From positions 10,069,501 to 10,133,500 of the forward strand of contig CM018032.1 of the NCBI GenBank assembly GCA_008638375.1: a DNA stretch of 64,000 bases. The letters are read 5' to 3'. The stretch is from Nyssa sinensis. Lineage: Eukaryota; Streptophyta; Magnoliopsida; Cornales; Nyssaceae. Of this stretch, positions 23,105-34,314 are shown in pieces. The notes beneath the pieces are model-generated. The model was not told the DNA's origin and did not search any database. It saw only the letters and a program-made list of their open reading frames with translations. The translations under genes and the position numbers were made by a program. Positions within the stretch are counted from its first letter, which is position 1. Each line of letters starts with the position of its first letter.

Positions 23105-23664
23105 AACAAAACTACTTTCCATGGCATTTTAATATTCTTTTTAATTCTGAACACCTTCTCCGGGAGGCTCAAGAAGTGATTATAATAATCTTTGTCCTCT
23201 GGTTTTGGTTCCACCTCCGCTGCCCTGATCAAGGCGTCGCCATTACGGTCAGCAGCGAAGCCGGCGGGTAACGTCAGACAAGGCCATTACAATCGTGGAG
23301 CTGATGATGATGACGATGATTCTTGAGCTGAGGGAAAACCACATTGCGTCAACGAAAACGGTGAAGCTTTTTCTACACGTTTGTTTCCGAAGAGCGAGGC
23401 CCTCCAAGTTATGGAGTAGGGAGATAATGTTCTTAACAAATCATACTCTGCTTCTTGAATACGAAGAAGAACAGACTTCAACGATCCGACTAAAGAGGGC
23501 AAACCTCCACCGACAACTCTTCTTCCACTATAGTAAAATCTCACCAGATTCGAATAAGAGCCCGAAACATTCCGCATAGACCACTGACCAGATAGCATCG
23601 GATCGGCAAAACCTATCATCTTTCTCTCCCTCTCATGATACACTCGAATTGGAAGTCTCTCCAT
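23105..23664 (-). pseudogene. Unrecognised reading frame with one internal stop, running into the satellite
   Basis: From ATG at 23664 a 125-codon frame begins MERLPIRVYHERERKMIGF and contains SPYSITWRASLFGNKRVEKA and a Ser run. It stops at TAA (23287-23289). The same frame then continues open with WPCLTLPAGFAADRNGDA, EVEPKPEDKDYYNHF and SLPEKVFRIKKNIKMPWKVV until about 23105, where satellite sequence starts. GC content and residue composition look like a real protein and unlike the surrounding repeats. I do not recognise the family. The stop could be a true lesion, or the two parts could be separated by an unseen short intron. The 3' end seems truncated by the array. Confidence 0.5.
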
Positions 23665-23722
23665 TTCACCAGAAATGGAGGGTTTTCATTTTGTGAGACT
23701 AGAAAGATAAAAAATGATTTTG

Positions 23723-23727
23723 AAAAT
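23723..23727. repeat. Target-site duplication AAAAT of Tat-1, left copy
   Basis: AAAAT precedes the LTR at 23728 and also follows the LTR ends at 24243-24247 and 34315-34319. That fits one original insertion whose right flank was later duplicated. Confidence 0.8.
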
Positions 23728-24242
23728 TGATGCTACACTTTTTGGCCGATGTAGATTCCAAGCTTTGCTCCCTAAAGAACGCTAAAAAAGAAGATTAGAG
23801 GACCATCGGATTAGCTCCGGTTGTAGCCGCTCCGATGCTTAAGTTAATAAACTGAATTGAAAAGACTGTAATGTAAGCCAAAGAATGAGCATGAATATAA
23901 AAACGTACCTTATGGTTTTATTTATAGGCTTAGTGATTCCTAAGTTGATTAAAATTTGGAGCCATAATAGTAGGGATTTGATTATTGGAGAATGGCAGTT
24001 ACCTTATTGGATACTGCGCTTGAGAGATAACCATGGGTGGCAGTTTCTTTGTAGAAGACTGTTTCCTTATCCTCTATTCGGTAGGTGTTAAGGCGGTGAT
24101 GAGCTCTGAACCATAGGAAGTGCTCTGAAGGTCTGTGCTCAGACCTGTGAGTTTTGTAGGTTTGCTCTGAATGGCCGAACTCTGCCTGATCGGTAGGCAT
24201 ACGTGTCACATGAGGATTGGTCTGTCACTTTGTGGTATGTCA
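23728..24242 (-). repeat. Tat-1 outer LTR, 515 bp
   Basis: On the minus strand the LTR runs from TGACATACC to ATCA. It aligns along its length with 33800-34314 with scattered substitutions. It is separated from the internal region by copied flank and a second LTR piece, so it is best read as a solo LTR left by recombination. Confidence 0.85.
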
Positions 24243-24603
24243 AAAATTGTGTTTTTTATTATAAAACTATTGTTGTGATTGTTGTTATAAAATTGTTTTG
24301 ATATACTATGGGCAAGTCTGGCAGTTGGCAAGGATTAGTCCAATTAAATAATAAAAGAAAAAAAATTCAGAATTAATTAGTGTAATAATAACATTTAAGT
24401 TTGTCTTTGAAATGAGTGAAATTAAATTTATTTGTGAGAGTTATAATACCATCTTATTTATGAAAGATTAAAATATTTAATAATTAATAGTAATATTTTA
24501 TTACATAAACATATTCACTCATATAAATTTACACAATTGATGTGACATTATTTAATTAATTATAAAAATAAAATAAAATAAAAATTTTAAAACTTGCCAA
24601 ATG
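24243..24603. repeat. Copy of Tat-1 right flank placed inside its left end
   Basis: AAAATTGTGTTTTTTATTAT through AAATGATCAGATA matches 34315-34692, the DNA beyond the other LTR, apart from small indels. It is host flank, not transposon sequence. The junction to LTR DNA at about 24603 lies in a shared GATC(A/G)G(A)TA microhomology. Confidence 0.85.
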
Positions 24604-24658
24604 ATCAGATAGGCATACATGTCACATGAGGATTGGTCTGTCACTTTGTGGTATATCA
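24604..24658 (-). repeat. Tat-1 inner LTR remnant, 55 bp
   Basis: GGCATACATGTCACATGAGG to TATATCA duplicates the last 55 bp (plus-strand right end) of the 515-bp LTR and directly abuts the purine tract of the internal region. Confidence 0.85.
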
Positions 24659-24690
24659 GCTACTCCCCTCCCCCCCCCCCCAAGCCTTAG
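24659..24690 (-). promoter_or_regulatory. Tat-1 polypurine tract
   Basis: On the minus strand a G-rich run of about 20 bases ends GGAGTAGC beside the LTR start TGATATACC. It primes plus-strand DNA synthesis in LTR elements. The equivalent in Tat-2 is GAGGGGGGAGTAAC. The long C run on the plus strand is probably a slippage expansion. Confidence 0.65.
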
Positions 24691-24870
24691 TTTGAGCTTG
24701 AAGCGTAACTAAGGCTATGAGCCTCTGAAAAGTCACGTGTTCTGTCTTCTCGTTTTTCAAGATGACTGTTGGCGCGTCACTTATTGCATAGCCATTTTTT
24801 GGGCTTCCAAGGTCATCATTGCTTGTAACCGTCGCAACGGTTCGCCTTGGTGTGCCCCGTTTTCTGAATG

Positions 24871-24880
24871 TATATAAAAA
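24871..24880 (+). promoter_or_regulatory. Putative TATA box of the Tat-1 antisense gene
   Basis: TATATAAAAAGGG lies 215 bp before the antisense ATG (25086). Tat-2 has TATAAAAGGGG at the same relative place (40841; ATG 41046). Conservation between two diverged copies supports a plus-strand promoter inside the element. Confidence 0.6.
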
Positions 24881-25085
24881 GGGAAAGGAGCTTGGTACGC
24901 CTTTTTTACTATTTCTCTTGTACTCGGAAGAAAGAAAGAAAGAATCTGCCATTGTTGAACCAGAAAGCCGAACTGTGAAGAGTACTTGTCGTCTGAAGCT
25001 TCTCTCTCTTCTCAGGTTTGATTTTGGCCCCTGCGTTCATCTTTTCACTGTTCATCTTCTTCTCCTTTTCTGGTTGTTTTTAGAA

Positions 25086-26977
25086 ATGTCGGACTCCACT
25101 ACATCCTCTGGTGTCGATAGTAGTTCAGCAAGTCCTTTAGAGACTTCTGCATCATCCCATACCCTTACTAGAGATAGTAGTTCCTCGGGGGATAGGTCGG
25201 AAGGATCTCGTTCTAGCCCCAAGGTTAGGATCGTAGATGCATTTTTAGAGCCTAGGAACAAAAGGGGGGAGGTTTCTGGCAGACTCTCCCAAAGAGAGGT
25301 TAGATAGTATAAGGGAAGAGTTTGATTTTTCACAAAATGTCACCCTTAGGGCCCTTGATTCCATATATCGTCCTTCTGACATTAGGGAGGGTGAAATTTG
25401 CGTCTGTGTTGCTTGGTTCGAGATGGGGTTGCGACTTCCTTTCCTTAGGTTGCTTAGGGAGTTTTTCTATTGGTTCAATCTTTGCCCTACCGAACTGAAC
25501 TTGAATAGTTGGAGACACCTGTTAGGGTTTACTGCTTTAGGTCGTCTGAACAACGTTGAGGTCTCTCTAGACTTGATCCGTAGTAAAATGGATTTTAAGT
25601 ATATGAGGTCAGAGATCCTCTACTATATGTCTTTTGATAGGGGGTTCAGACCCCTTTCTTTTGTACCGACTTCCAACAAGACTTGGAAGAAACGGCATTT
25701 CTTCATTAGTAGAGGTTGGGAGATGGAAGACCTTGAGGATCAGATCTCTTCATTCCCCCGGAGCACGGGGTTTATGGGTGAGACCCCTTTCTTTTGTAAT
25801 TTTTTCTTTTGTTCATGTCTCCACTTCTGTACTGTTTAATTAATTGTTGCTGTTGAATCTCTTGTGTAGGTAAAAGCACCAAGAAGAGGCCATTCTTCTC
25901 ACCCTCCTTAAAAACCAGTACAACAGGCCTCTTCAGACCCGTAACTAGGACTTCAGGGTCATCCTCAAGCCGAGCAGTCCAATGGCCCCAAAGAATAAAA
26001 ACAGAGCCAAAGATGTGAAGAAAACTGTGTTCAATAGTTGGGCCCCTGTAAAGAAGAAGAGGGTGGTGGATCCCTCTCCCCCTGTGGGTTCTTCCCAAAC
26101 CAAGAAGAGGAAGACCCTTATCGACCCTTCTACATCGACACCACTTAAGAAGGGTGTTACTATTTTTGATCCTTCCACTTTTGCACCACCCAAGAAAGGC
26201 ATGGTAATTTCTAACCCGTCCTCCTCGACACCGCCCAGAAAGGGCATTGTGATTTCTGAGCCTGCCCCCACTTCGGCTCCAAAGGTCCCCAAAAAGGGGA
26301 AAATGAGGGTGGCAGTTGACTTAGACTTGATGCCGGATGGGTACAAGGCCGTTCAAGAGGCCATTGAAAACTTTTGGGAGGGTGCCCCTCATAAGCACAA
26401 GGCTTAAAGCATTCGGCAGACCATTGGTGATGCGATGAGCTCGCAGCTGAAGGTAATTGTCGTACTATCCTTTTGGTGTTTTTGCTTCACTTCCTGTTTT
26501 CTTAATTAATTTTTTTTTTATTTTGCAGACCTTACATAGCCTGGCTGCTTGATGGATTCTACCATGGATCTTGAGGCTGTAGAGAAGCTTCAAGATGATT
26601 TGGACGAAGCCAGGCTTCAACTCGGCACAGCTCAATTGAAGGTCTTTGCTGCCGAGAAAGAACTCAAGGAAGTAAAGAATTCCCTCTCTATTATGGAGTC
26701 CGAGAGGGATTCCTTGCAGTTGGAGAGGGCATCCCTCCTTCAGGAACTGGAGGGGCTGCGGAAGGAAAATGGCGCACTTCAAGTCTCCCTTGTTCTGAAG
26801 GTTGAGGAAGCCAGGGCTGAGACCGGAGTTGAGATGAGGACTGAGGTGGAGGAGATGGGTCGGGAATTTCTGCAGTTCGGTTATGATAACTTTAAGTCCA
26901 AGTTTCTTGCCAAATTCCCAAACATTGATCTGTTGGGTATTGAAGAAGATGATGATTCTGACAGCCCTCCAGCTTAG
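25086..26977 (+). pseudogene. Tat-1 antisense gene (gypsy-type transposon domain, PF04195-like)
   Basis: A plus-strand gene opposite to gag-pol, as known for Tat-clade elements. A Ser-rich N-terminus starting MSDSTTSSGVDSS is followed by the plant transposon-protein domain, with GEICVCVAWFEMGLRLP, FFYWFNLCPTELNLNSWR and FVPTSNKTWKKRHFF. Next come a Lys/Pro/Ser section with repeats of DPSTSTPLKKG type and a coiled-coil C-terminus (VEKLQDDLDEARLQLG onward) ending in an acidic tail. Two apparent introns: 25778-25869 (GTGAG...TGTAG) and 26453-26528 (GTAAT...TGCAG), both matched in Tat-2. Lesions: a deletion near 25280 shifts the frame, and there is a further frame break at the start of exon 3. 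The function of these proteins is not established. Confidence 0.78.
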
Positions 26978-27720
26978 GAGATAAACTTTTGTAGTTCTGC
27001 TTCTTCTTTTTCCTTTTTAACTGATGTACTATAATATCATTAATGAAATCAAAGCTTCTTCTGGGCCAACTCTCGCCTTCCATCTTTTCTAATAACAATG
27101 TTTAACTATCTTAACAACTGTTGGAGGTGCCGAGCAAACTTGATACCATTCAAGTAACAGATGCTCTGTAAGCTTGGAGCTTCAGTCCTTTTAAACTTTA
27201 CTTTTTGTAAGCAAAGAATGTCAAAGAGCTGACTGCATTCCATATCATTCCTTTAACTGGTCATGATCACAAAGCTATCTTCCGAACTGGCCTACTTATG
27301 ATAAAATTTGAACAAATCTGTTAAGCGAATGTGATAACTACATCTCCTAAAGTCAGAATAAAATAAGTAGACTAAAGTGAATAACTAATTCTGAGTATGA
27401 TATTGGAGGCATCAGAAATTTGTATTAAATAACCTGGGCAGCAAATTTTGTGAAAGTAAACCTTCCAGGGTTTAACCGTTGACCAAAAAGACTTGTGATA
27501 ATAACTGGACTGATAGTATTTGGACAGATCTTTGAAAATCAGAACCTTTGTTCTTAGGACAGATCTCCAGAACTTACTGATAAGAACTTAAGCAATAAGA
27601 TTTGTAACAGTTAGCCAGAATGGGCGTCTGACTAAAAGAATGTTTGTAACCATGTAGCCGAGCAGCTGAGTTAAACCCTTTTCCCTTTAGTTTGGGAAAT
27701 AATCGAGTAGTTTAATAAGA

Positions 27721-28080
27721 TGGAGCAGACTTGAAGGTTTGTATGTTGAATAGACCAGACATGAGGTCTATACATTAAGATGGACCAGACATAAAGTTTG
27801 TGCATTAAGATGGACCAGACACGAGGTCTGTACATTAAGATGGACCAAACATGTAGTCTGTGCATTAAGATGGACCAGACACGAGGTCTGTACATTAAGA
27901 TGGACCAGACATGAAGTCTGTGCCGTAAAATGGACCAGACATGAAGTCTGTACATTAAGATGGACCATACATGAGGTCTGTACATTAAGATGGACCAGAC
28001 ATGGAGTCTGTACATTAAGATGGACCAGACATGAAGTCTGTACATTAAGATGGACCAGACATGAGGGCTGTGTATTAAGA
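27721..28080. repeat. 30-bp minisatellite of Tat-1, 12 units
   Basis: Exactly 12 units of 30 bp with consensus TGGACCAGACATGAAGTCTG plus TACATTAAGA. The CAGAC...GTCTG core forms an inverted repeat in each unit. It lies between the antisense gene and the integrase end. Because 30 is a multiple of three, long open frames appear on both strands. Confidence 0.95.
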
Positions 28081-28334
28081 TGGAAACACTTTATGGAATA
28101 TTAAAAGAAAAAATCTTTATTGAGAATACTTCCGTAAGTGCTCTATATTCCAAGGCCTAGGAACTGGTATCCCATCCATGTTCTCTAACCAATAGGTGGT
28201 AGGTCTAACAGTCTTTGTTACTTTCGAAGGGCCTTCCCAGTTGGGTGATAACTTTCTTATAGTGGGATCCTTGGTGTTCTGAAATACTCTTCTTAGGACA
28301 AGATCTCCAACCTAAAAGCTGAGAGGTTTTAGCC

Positions 28335-29100
28335 CTAGTTTAGAGTTGTTGGCCATCCTGTGCTAATATGTTTCCGTCCTGATTTGGCTTGCTCCCTCTT
28401 TTCTTCAAGTAGGTCCAAATTCTCTGTGAACTGCTGATCATTGACCTCTTGGTTGAAAGCTTCAGATCTCAGGGTAGGCATACCGATCTCAACAGGGATT
28501 ACTGCTTCGGTACCGTAGGCAAGTGAGAAGGGCGTTTCAGAGGTTAGTGTTCTTCTAGTTGTTCTGTAGGCCCAGAGTACTCTAGGGAGTTCTTTAACCC
28601 ATCTTCCCTTGGCTTCTTCCAACCTCTTCTTAAGAGCATCAAGGATTGTCCGGTTAGTGACCTCAGCTTGCCCGTTGGCTTGGGGATGTCCAGGAGAGGA
28701 AAAAAGTTGATTGATATGTAGGTCTTGGCAGAATTTTTTAAAAATTTTACCAGCGAATTGCGTACCATTGTTTGAGACGATCACGCGTGGTATGCCGAAC
28801 CTGCAGACTATGTTCTTCCAAGTGAAACTCTTGACTTCTTTCTCGGTAATGTGTGTTAGAGGCTCTGCTTCTGTCCATTTGGAGAAGTAGTCAATGGCTA
28901 CCAATAGATATTTTCTGTTGGGTGTGACTTTAGGCAATGGGCTTATGATGTCCATCCCCCCACTGAGCAAAAGGCCATGAACTGGTGATAGGGATGAGCT
29001 CATGACGAGGCTGGTGTTGGTAGGGAGCGAACCTTTGGCACTTGTCACACTTCTGGACGTATTCTTTAGCCTACCTCAGCATTTTAGGCCAGTAGTAGCC
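28335..29100 (-). pseudogene. Tat-1 integrase (catalytic core)
   Basis: The core contains LLVAIDYFSKWTEAEPL (first acidic residue), IVSNNGTQFAG where relatives have SDNGTQF, and GQAEVTNRTILDALKKRL (the Glu). It continues through WAYRTTRRT and ETPFSLAYGTEAVIPVEIG. The second catalytic Asp has become Asn, so strand transfer would fail even if translated. The zinc-binding N-terminal part upstream and the C-terminal tail are out of frame. Confidence 0.85.
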
Positions 29101-29366
29101 TTGCGTCAAAGCTCGGTGTGCTATGGTTCTGCCCCTATTATGGTTTCCACATATTCCTTCATGAATTTCTGCCCGGACATACTGAGACTCTTCTAGAGAC
29201 AAGCATCTCAGCAAGGGTTGAGAGTAAGACTTTCAATTATCCTTCTTGCCTTGCTTTTGTACTTTGGGAGGAGCCCTTCTTCCTGGTACTGGAGGATGGG
29301 AGTCATCCAATTCTAAGGTTGTTCTGTGATTTAGGCGATTTGGATCTCTTCGATACTCGGTCTTGG

Positions 29367-29795
29367 CTAGTGGGAGATTTTTAGCGTTGTATCTCCTTCT
29401 GATTTCATGTGAGACGTCATGTTTGCCAAAGCATCAGCTTTGCAGTTTTGGAAACTTTCTATTTTTTGGATAGAGAATGCTTGGAATGAGCGTTTCAGCG
29501 AGTTGACCAGTTCTGAATACCGAAGCATCCTGTCATCTTTAATGGAAAACTCTCCCAGAACTTGGCTAACCACCAATTGGGAATCAGAGAAAACTTCGAG
29601 GTTCTGAGCCTCACACTCCTGTGCTAGTTTCATCCCCAAGACAAGGGCTTCATATTCTGCTTCATTATTGGATGCTCTGAGTCCCAGGCTAACTGCCTTT
29701 TCTGTCATGAGCCCATCAGGGGATTGTAATACCAGACCAACTCCAGAACCACGGTCGGTGGATGATCCGTCAGTGTAAAGCTGCCATGTTCCCAA
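29367..29795 (-). pseudogene. Tat-1 second RNase H domain (archaeal-type)
   Basis: Contains LYTDGSSTDRGSGVGLVL, NNEAEYEALVLGMKLA, FSDSQLVVSQVLGEF and KADALANM, which supply the acidic active-site residues of RNase H. It follows a first gypsy-type RNase H region that is badly broken between 29800 and 30200. This extra domain is the diagnostic feature of the Tat clade. Confidence 0.85.
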
Positions 29796-30201
29796 ACTTT
29801 CACTAAGCTGTGCCCTGTCCTGCAGTGCTGGGGTAAACTCAGCAACAATCGGCCAAGGCTTGTCCTTTAATTGAGATCCGTGGGATATAGGACATGTCGA
29901 ACTCCCCTAACTCTACTGACCATTTGACTAACCGCCTTAATACTTCAGGCTTCTTTAGTATTGACTTCAAAGGGTAGGCAGTTGGAATTTCAATAGGACG
30001 AGCTTGAAAGTAGGGTTTGAGCTTCTATGCTGAGGTTATTAAGGCAAAAGCTAATTTCTCAATCTCTAGGTATCTTTTTTTTGTGTCCAGTAGGGCCCTG
30101 CTGACATAGAATATGGGCTTCTGGACTCCTTTGTCCTGCCTGACCAGAACAGAACTGATGGCATTTTCGAAGACTACAAGATAAAGAAATAGCTTTTCCC
30201 C

Positions 30202-31244
30202 TTAGACTGACTTTGATAAGAGTTCAGGTGATGCTAGGTATTCCTTCAGTTCTTGAAAGGCTTTTTCACACTCTTCCGTCCACTGTAAAGCTTTGTTACC
30301 CTTCAGAGCTTTGAAGAACGGTAGGCAGCGATCAGTGGATTTGGAGATAAATCTGCTTAGAGCTGCAATTCTGCCATTCAGAGCCTGAATGTCTTTCTTG
30401 GTCTTTGGTGACTCCAATCCAACCAGAGCCCCAATCTGAGTAGGATATGTTTCTATACCTCTTTGAGAGACAATGTATCCCAAAAAGTTTCCCTTCGTTA
30501 CACCAAAGGTGCACTTTGAGGGATTGAGCTTCATCTTGTATTGCCTCAGGATATCAAATGTTTGAGCCAGGTGCTGGATGTGGCTATCTTCTGTAGGCTT
30601 TTGACCAGCATATCATCAATATAAACTTCTATGGTACTGCCGATCAAAGGGCTAAACATCTTATTAACCATACGTTGGTATGTGGCCCCAGCATTTTTTA
30701 ATCCAAACGGCATCACTCTATAATAATAGAGACCTCGTTCGGTTATGAATGCTGTCTTTTCCTGGTCTGCAGGGTACATCTGGATTTGATTATATCCTGA
30801 ATAGGCATCCATGAAGCTCATGAGTTTGTGCCCTGTAGTAGCATCAACTAGCTGATCTATCCTCGGCAAAGGAAAGCTATCTTTAGGACACGCTTTATTG
30901 AGGTCTGTATAATCAACACAAACTCTCCACTTGCCATTTTTCTTCTTGACCAAAACGGTGTTGGCTAGCCAATCAGGGTAAAATACCTCTCGTATCATTT
31001 TGGCCTCAAGCAGCCTTTGGACCTCTTCGTTGATGACCTGATGCCGCACAGGAGCAAGTGGCCTTCTCTTCTGTCTCATTGGTGGGTGGTCTGGATCTAC
31101 CATCAGCCTATGAGTGATGAGGTCTGGATCTATACCCTTCATATCCTTTATTTCCCAAGCAAACATTGAGAGGTTTTTCTTTAAAAATTCTATCATCTCA
31201 TCTTCTCGGCAGGTGTCAAGTTTAGACCTATCTGCAGGTAGCAC
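30202..31244 (-). pseudogene. Tat-1 reverse transcriptase
   Basis: Two frames join at about 30540. The first holds KRRPLAPVRHQVINEEV, PDWLANTVLVKKKNGKWR, FMDAYSGYNQIQM, VMPFGLKNAGATYQRMVN and the catalytic EVYIDDMLVKS. The second holds NPSKCTFGV, FLGYIVSQRGIE, the thumb-like SPKTKKDIQALNGRIAALSR and the start of RNase H (ALQWTEECEKAFQELKEYL). A frameshift after the YIDD motif separates them. Confidence 0.88.
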
Positions 31245-31516
31245 CCTTGGAATTTCGAGCTGACAAGTACTTTAATGGGGTCCCCTATGGGCTTGACCTT
31301 GTTGTCCCTTCCTCTAGGGCTTAATGGCTCATCAATTTTGGAAGGGCAATCTTCTACCTCGTGATAGTGGGAGAGGACTGGATCCCCACATTCATGGGCG
31401 TGCAGTAATTGCTATTTAGGAGCCTTTACCTTGAGTGCGAGAGCATGACATTCTCTAAAAGTTGGTTGGCATCCTCTGATAGAGTAGACAGCCTGATTGT
31501 GAACGTATTTTAGGCA

Positions 31517-31921
31517 TTAGTGGAGGGTCAAGGTGACTGCTCCCATATGGTGTAGCCAAGGTCTCCCAATTATGACATTATAAGGGGATTTGGCATTCAG
31601 AACCATGTATTCAGTTACTATGATTTTTTGTCCGTCTCTCTCTCCTGTTGTAGTGGCGAGGTCAATCTTACCTAATGGAGTATTAAGATTCCCGTCAAAT
31701 CCTACCATGATTACGAGAGTGGGCTTGATGTCACTAGGGTTGAGCTTCATCAGTTTGAAAGGTTCGTAGAACAGTCCATTCGTCGAACTCCCAGTATCCA
31801 CGAGGACTCTTTGAATTTCAAAGTTGGCACTTTTGAGGGAGATGACAAGGGTATCACTGTGAGGACAGTGTACTCCTGCGAGATCTTGATCCGAGAACTG
31901 GATTTCAGGTACTGGCCTCAA
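31517..31921 (-). pseudogene. Tat-1 aspartic protease
   Basis: Contains RVLVDTGSSTNGLFYEPF with the catalytic DTG triad and SPYNVIIGRPWLHHMGAV near the C-terminal end of the fold. It is one frame away from RT and gag because of indels. Confidence 0.85.
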
Positions 31922-31981
31922 TCTTTTCTCGACATTAGAGATCTGTATGATGCTAAGAGTAGCTCTGGCCTCTCGAGCATA

Positions 31982-33721
31982 TCATTTTCTTGATCTATTT
32001 GACGTTCCAGTTGCCAGTGAATCTGCATGAAGGACAAAGATTACTTGGTTGTTCTGCTGTTGAGGCTCATTCTGTCCTTCCCTTTGCTCTTGTCTCTGGT
32101 CAAGCCTCTGATCTGGCCTCCTTTGCTGAGGCCTATCGTTGCGGGGTTCTGCCCCCCGTCCTGCTTGACAAATTCCTGTAGTCGTCATCTCCTTATAAAC
32201 TGCTCGATTCATGTTTGAGAGCCTTACATGTGTTAGTTGTATGTCCATGGTCTTTATAGAAATCACAATACTTGCTCTGGTCCCGGCAGTTGGGGTCACC
32301 TTTTAGGGGCTCTGGCCATCTCAAATTTTCTCAAAATCTGACTTGCCGAAGTATATTGTTTTGAGAGGTGTTCAGAGGAGTAAAATTGACGAACTCTCTT
32401 AGTCTTGAATTATATGAAGTTCTGGGCACCATTCTTTTTTCTGAGCTTCTGACTCTCTTCCTAGCTGTACTAAAGTCCCTCTTCTAGTCGTCTTTCTTCT
32501 GGTCGTCTTTCTGGGCTTGCTCTTTAATCTTTCAGGAGGTGTCTTTTGCTTCCTCAAGGTTAATGTATTTCCTGGCTCGATCCATGAGGACTGTCATGTC
32601 GGCAGGGGAATTTTTTGTCAAAGAATCCCTGAAGCCTCCCTATGCAAGACCAGAAGCCATAGCAGCTACAATGAAACTGGGGCTGTAATCCGTAACCTCA
32701 GTGAGTTCGGTATTGAAGCGCGTGACGTACTCTCTGAGGGATTCCTCCTTAGTCTGTTTCACGTTTAACAAGAATTCATGACCCTTCCTCAGCCTCCTGC
32801 TAGTCATGAACCTGTCCAGAAATCGCCTACCGAGCTCGTAAAAACTAGTGACTGAGTTCGGTGGGAGGTGATGAAACCACTTCAGAGCAGTACCCTTGAG
32901 GCTGGTCACAAACGTTCGGCATATAAAGGCGTCGAAAGTGCCATGTAGGGCCATGGTGTGCTGGTAATGGGAAAGGTGGTCCCCCAGATCCCCTGTCCCA
33001 TCATAAGGAATGAACTTTGGGACAACAAATTTCTTTGGTCTCTTCTCGGCCATTATAGCAGGGGTGAACGGTGTGGAAAACCTTCCGAGCAACCTGGCTA
33101 ATTCGTCTTGTTTTGGAGAGACTTGAGCACCCCTCATAAGAACAGTACGGTCCATAGACTCTACAACTTCTTCAGCTCTTTGTAGGCCCCTAGGCAAGAT
33201 TGGTTGCTGCGACTCAAGCCTTGCGGCTTCAAGGCCTATATGGTTAGGATGATCCTGGCCCATGGCCGGGAGGTTACTTTGGTCCTCCTAGACTGGAGGT
33301 GCAGGAGCTACTTGAGGTTGAGACTCTAGTGGTGCCAGATTCACTCCCGAAGCCCCAAAGGTTGGAGCTCTAGTAGTGCTTCAATAATGAACTTCTGGAA
33401 TAAAAGTTGGTATCCCTCTACCTGCGGCTGCCGATGGCTGGGGATCTCCATGAATGTGAGCAGTAGTAGGAGGTTGTGTCCTTTGATCAGCTGTGTTGAC
33501 AAGTGGATTCAAAGGATTAGCTTCACGATTCTGAGTGAGCATTGCTAGAGTTCTGGACATGGCTAGAAGTTGTTCTTGCATCAATTGGTTTTGCCATTTG
33601 ACTTGGTCGAGCTCTTGTCGCACGGGATCATTTGTTCGTCCTCTTCCTCATCCGGCAGGTGGTCGGGGTTGAGGTTTTGAGGATCTTGAGTATTCTTTCT
33701 CGGTCGGAGATTGAGAGCCAT
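31982..33721 (-). pseudogene. Tat-1 gag
   Basis: ATG at 33721 matches the MAPNLRPRKNT start of Tat-2. Stops and a frameshift occur in the first 120 codons, including the TGA at 33381-33383 that Tat-2 shares. The capsid-like retrotransposon gag domain lies at 32640-33263 (FVVPKFIPYDGTGDLGDHL, ALKWFHHLPPNSVTSFYEL, FLLNVKQTKEESLREYVTRF). The nucleocapsid part near 31982-32299 is frameshifted, and its Gln-rich tail reads on toward the protease. Confidence 0.85.
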
Positions 33722-33780
33722 AATCCTTTTGTGAAAGGAGAATGAGTTTTGTGTAAGTAGAGCACTTAGTGATTGTCGTT

Positions 33781-33799
33781 CCCACAGACGGTACCAAAC
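33781..33799 (-). promoter_or_regulatory. Tat-1 primer-binding site
   Basis: On the minus strand, three bases after the LTR, TGGTACCGTCTGTGGG. Tat-2 has CGCGCCGTTTGTGGG at the same place; the common form TGGCGCCGTCTGTGGG is frequent in plant gypsy elements. I do not assign the tRNA with certainty. Confidence 0.65.
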
Positions 33800-34314
33800 T
33801 GATGCTGCACTTTTTGGCCGATGTAGATTCCGAGCTCTGCTCCCTGAAGAACGCTCAAAAAGAAGATCAGAGGACCACCGGATTGGCTCCGGTAGTAGCC
33901 ACTCCGATGCTTAAGTTAATAAACTGAATTGAAAAGACTGTAATGTAAGCCAAAGAATAAGCATAAATATAAAAACGTACCTTAGGGTTTTATTTATAGG
34001 CTTAGTGATTCCTGAGTTGATTAGGATTTGGAGTTATGATAGTAGGGATTTGATCATCGGAGAATGGCAGTTACCTTATTGGATACTGCGCTTGAGAGAT
34101 AACCATAGGTGGCAGTTTCCTTGTAGAAGACTGTTTCCTTATCCTCTGTTCGGTAGGTGTTAAGAAGGTGACGAACTCTGAACCATAGGAAGTGCTCTGA
34201 AGGTCTGTGCTCAAACCTGTGAGTTCTGTAGGTCTGCTCTGAATGGCTGAGCTCTGCCTGATCGGTAGGCATACGTGTCACATGAAGATTAGTCTGTCAC
34301 TTTGTGGTATATCA
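33800..34314 (-). repeat. Tat-1 5' LTR, 515 bp
   Basis: Minus-strand TGATATACC...CAGCATCA. It matches 23728-24242 and is followed outside by AAAAT, the target duplication. Confidence 0.9.

Larger units (their letters stand above)
23728..34314 (-). mobile_element. Tat-1: Ty3/gypsy Tat-type LTR retrotransposon, rearranged
   Basis: Element orientation is minus. Layout in plus coordinates: LTR 23728-24242; 361 bp of copied flank; 55-bp LTR piece; purine tract; antisense gene; 30-bp minisatellite; integrase; second RNase H; RT; protease; gag; primer-binding site; LTR 33800-34314. Two RNase H domains and an antisense gene between pol and the 3' LTR are hallmarks of the Tat clade. Coding regions carry many frameshifts and stops, and the integrase lacks a catalytic Asp. 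This copy is dead. It is related to Tat-2 but has shorter LTRs (515 against 721 bp). Confidence 0.9.

Noticed and set aside
25086..26977. Interpretation of the antisense gene as an independent host gene
   Set aside because: The same gene, promoter and introns occur at the same place in Tat-2, so it belongs to the transposon.
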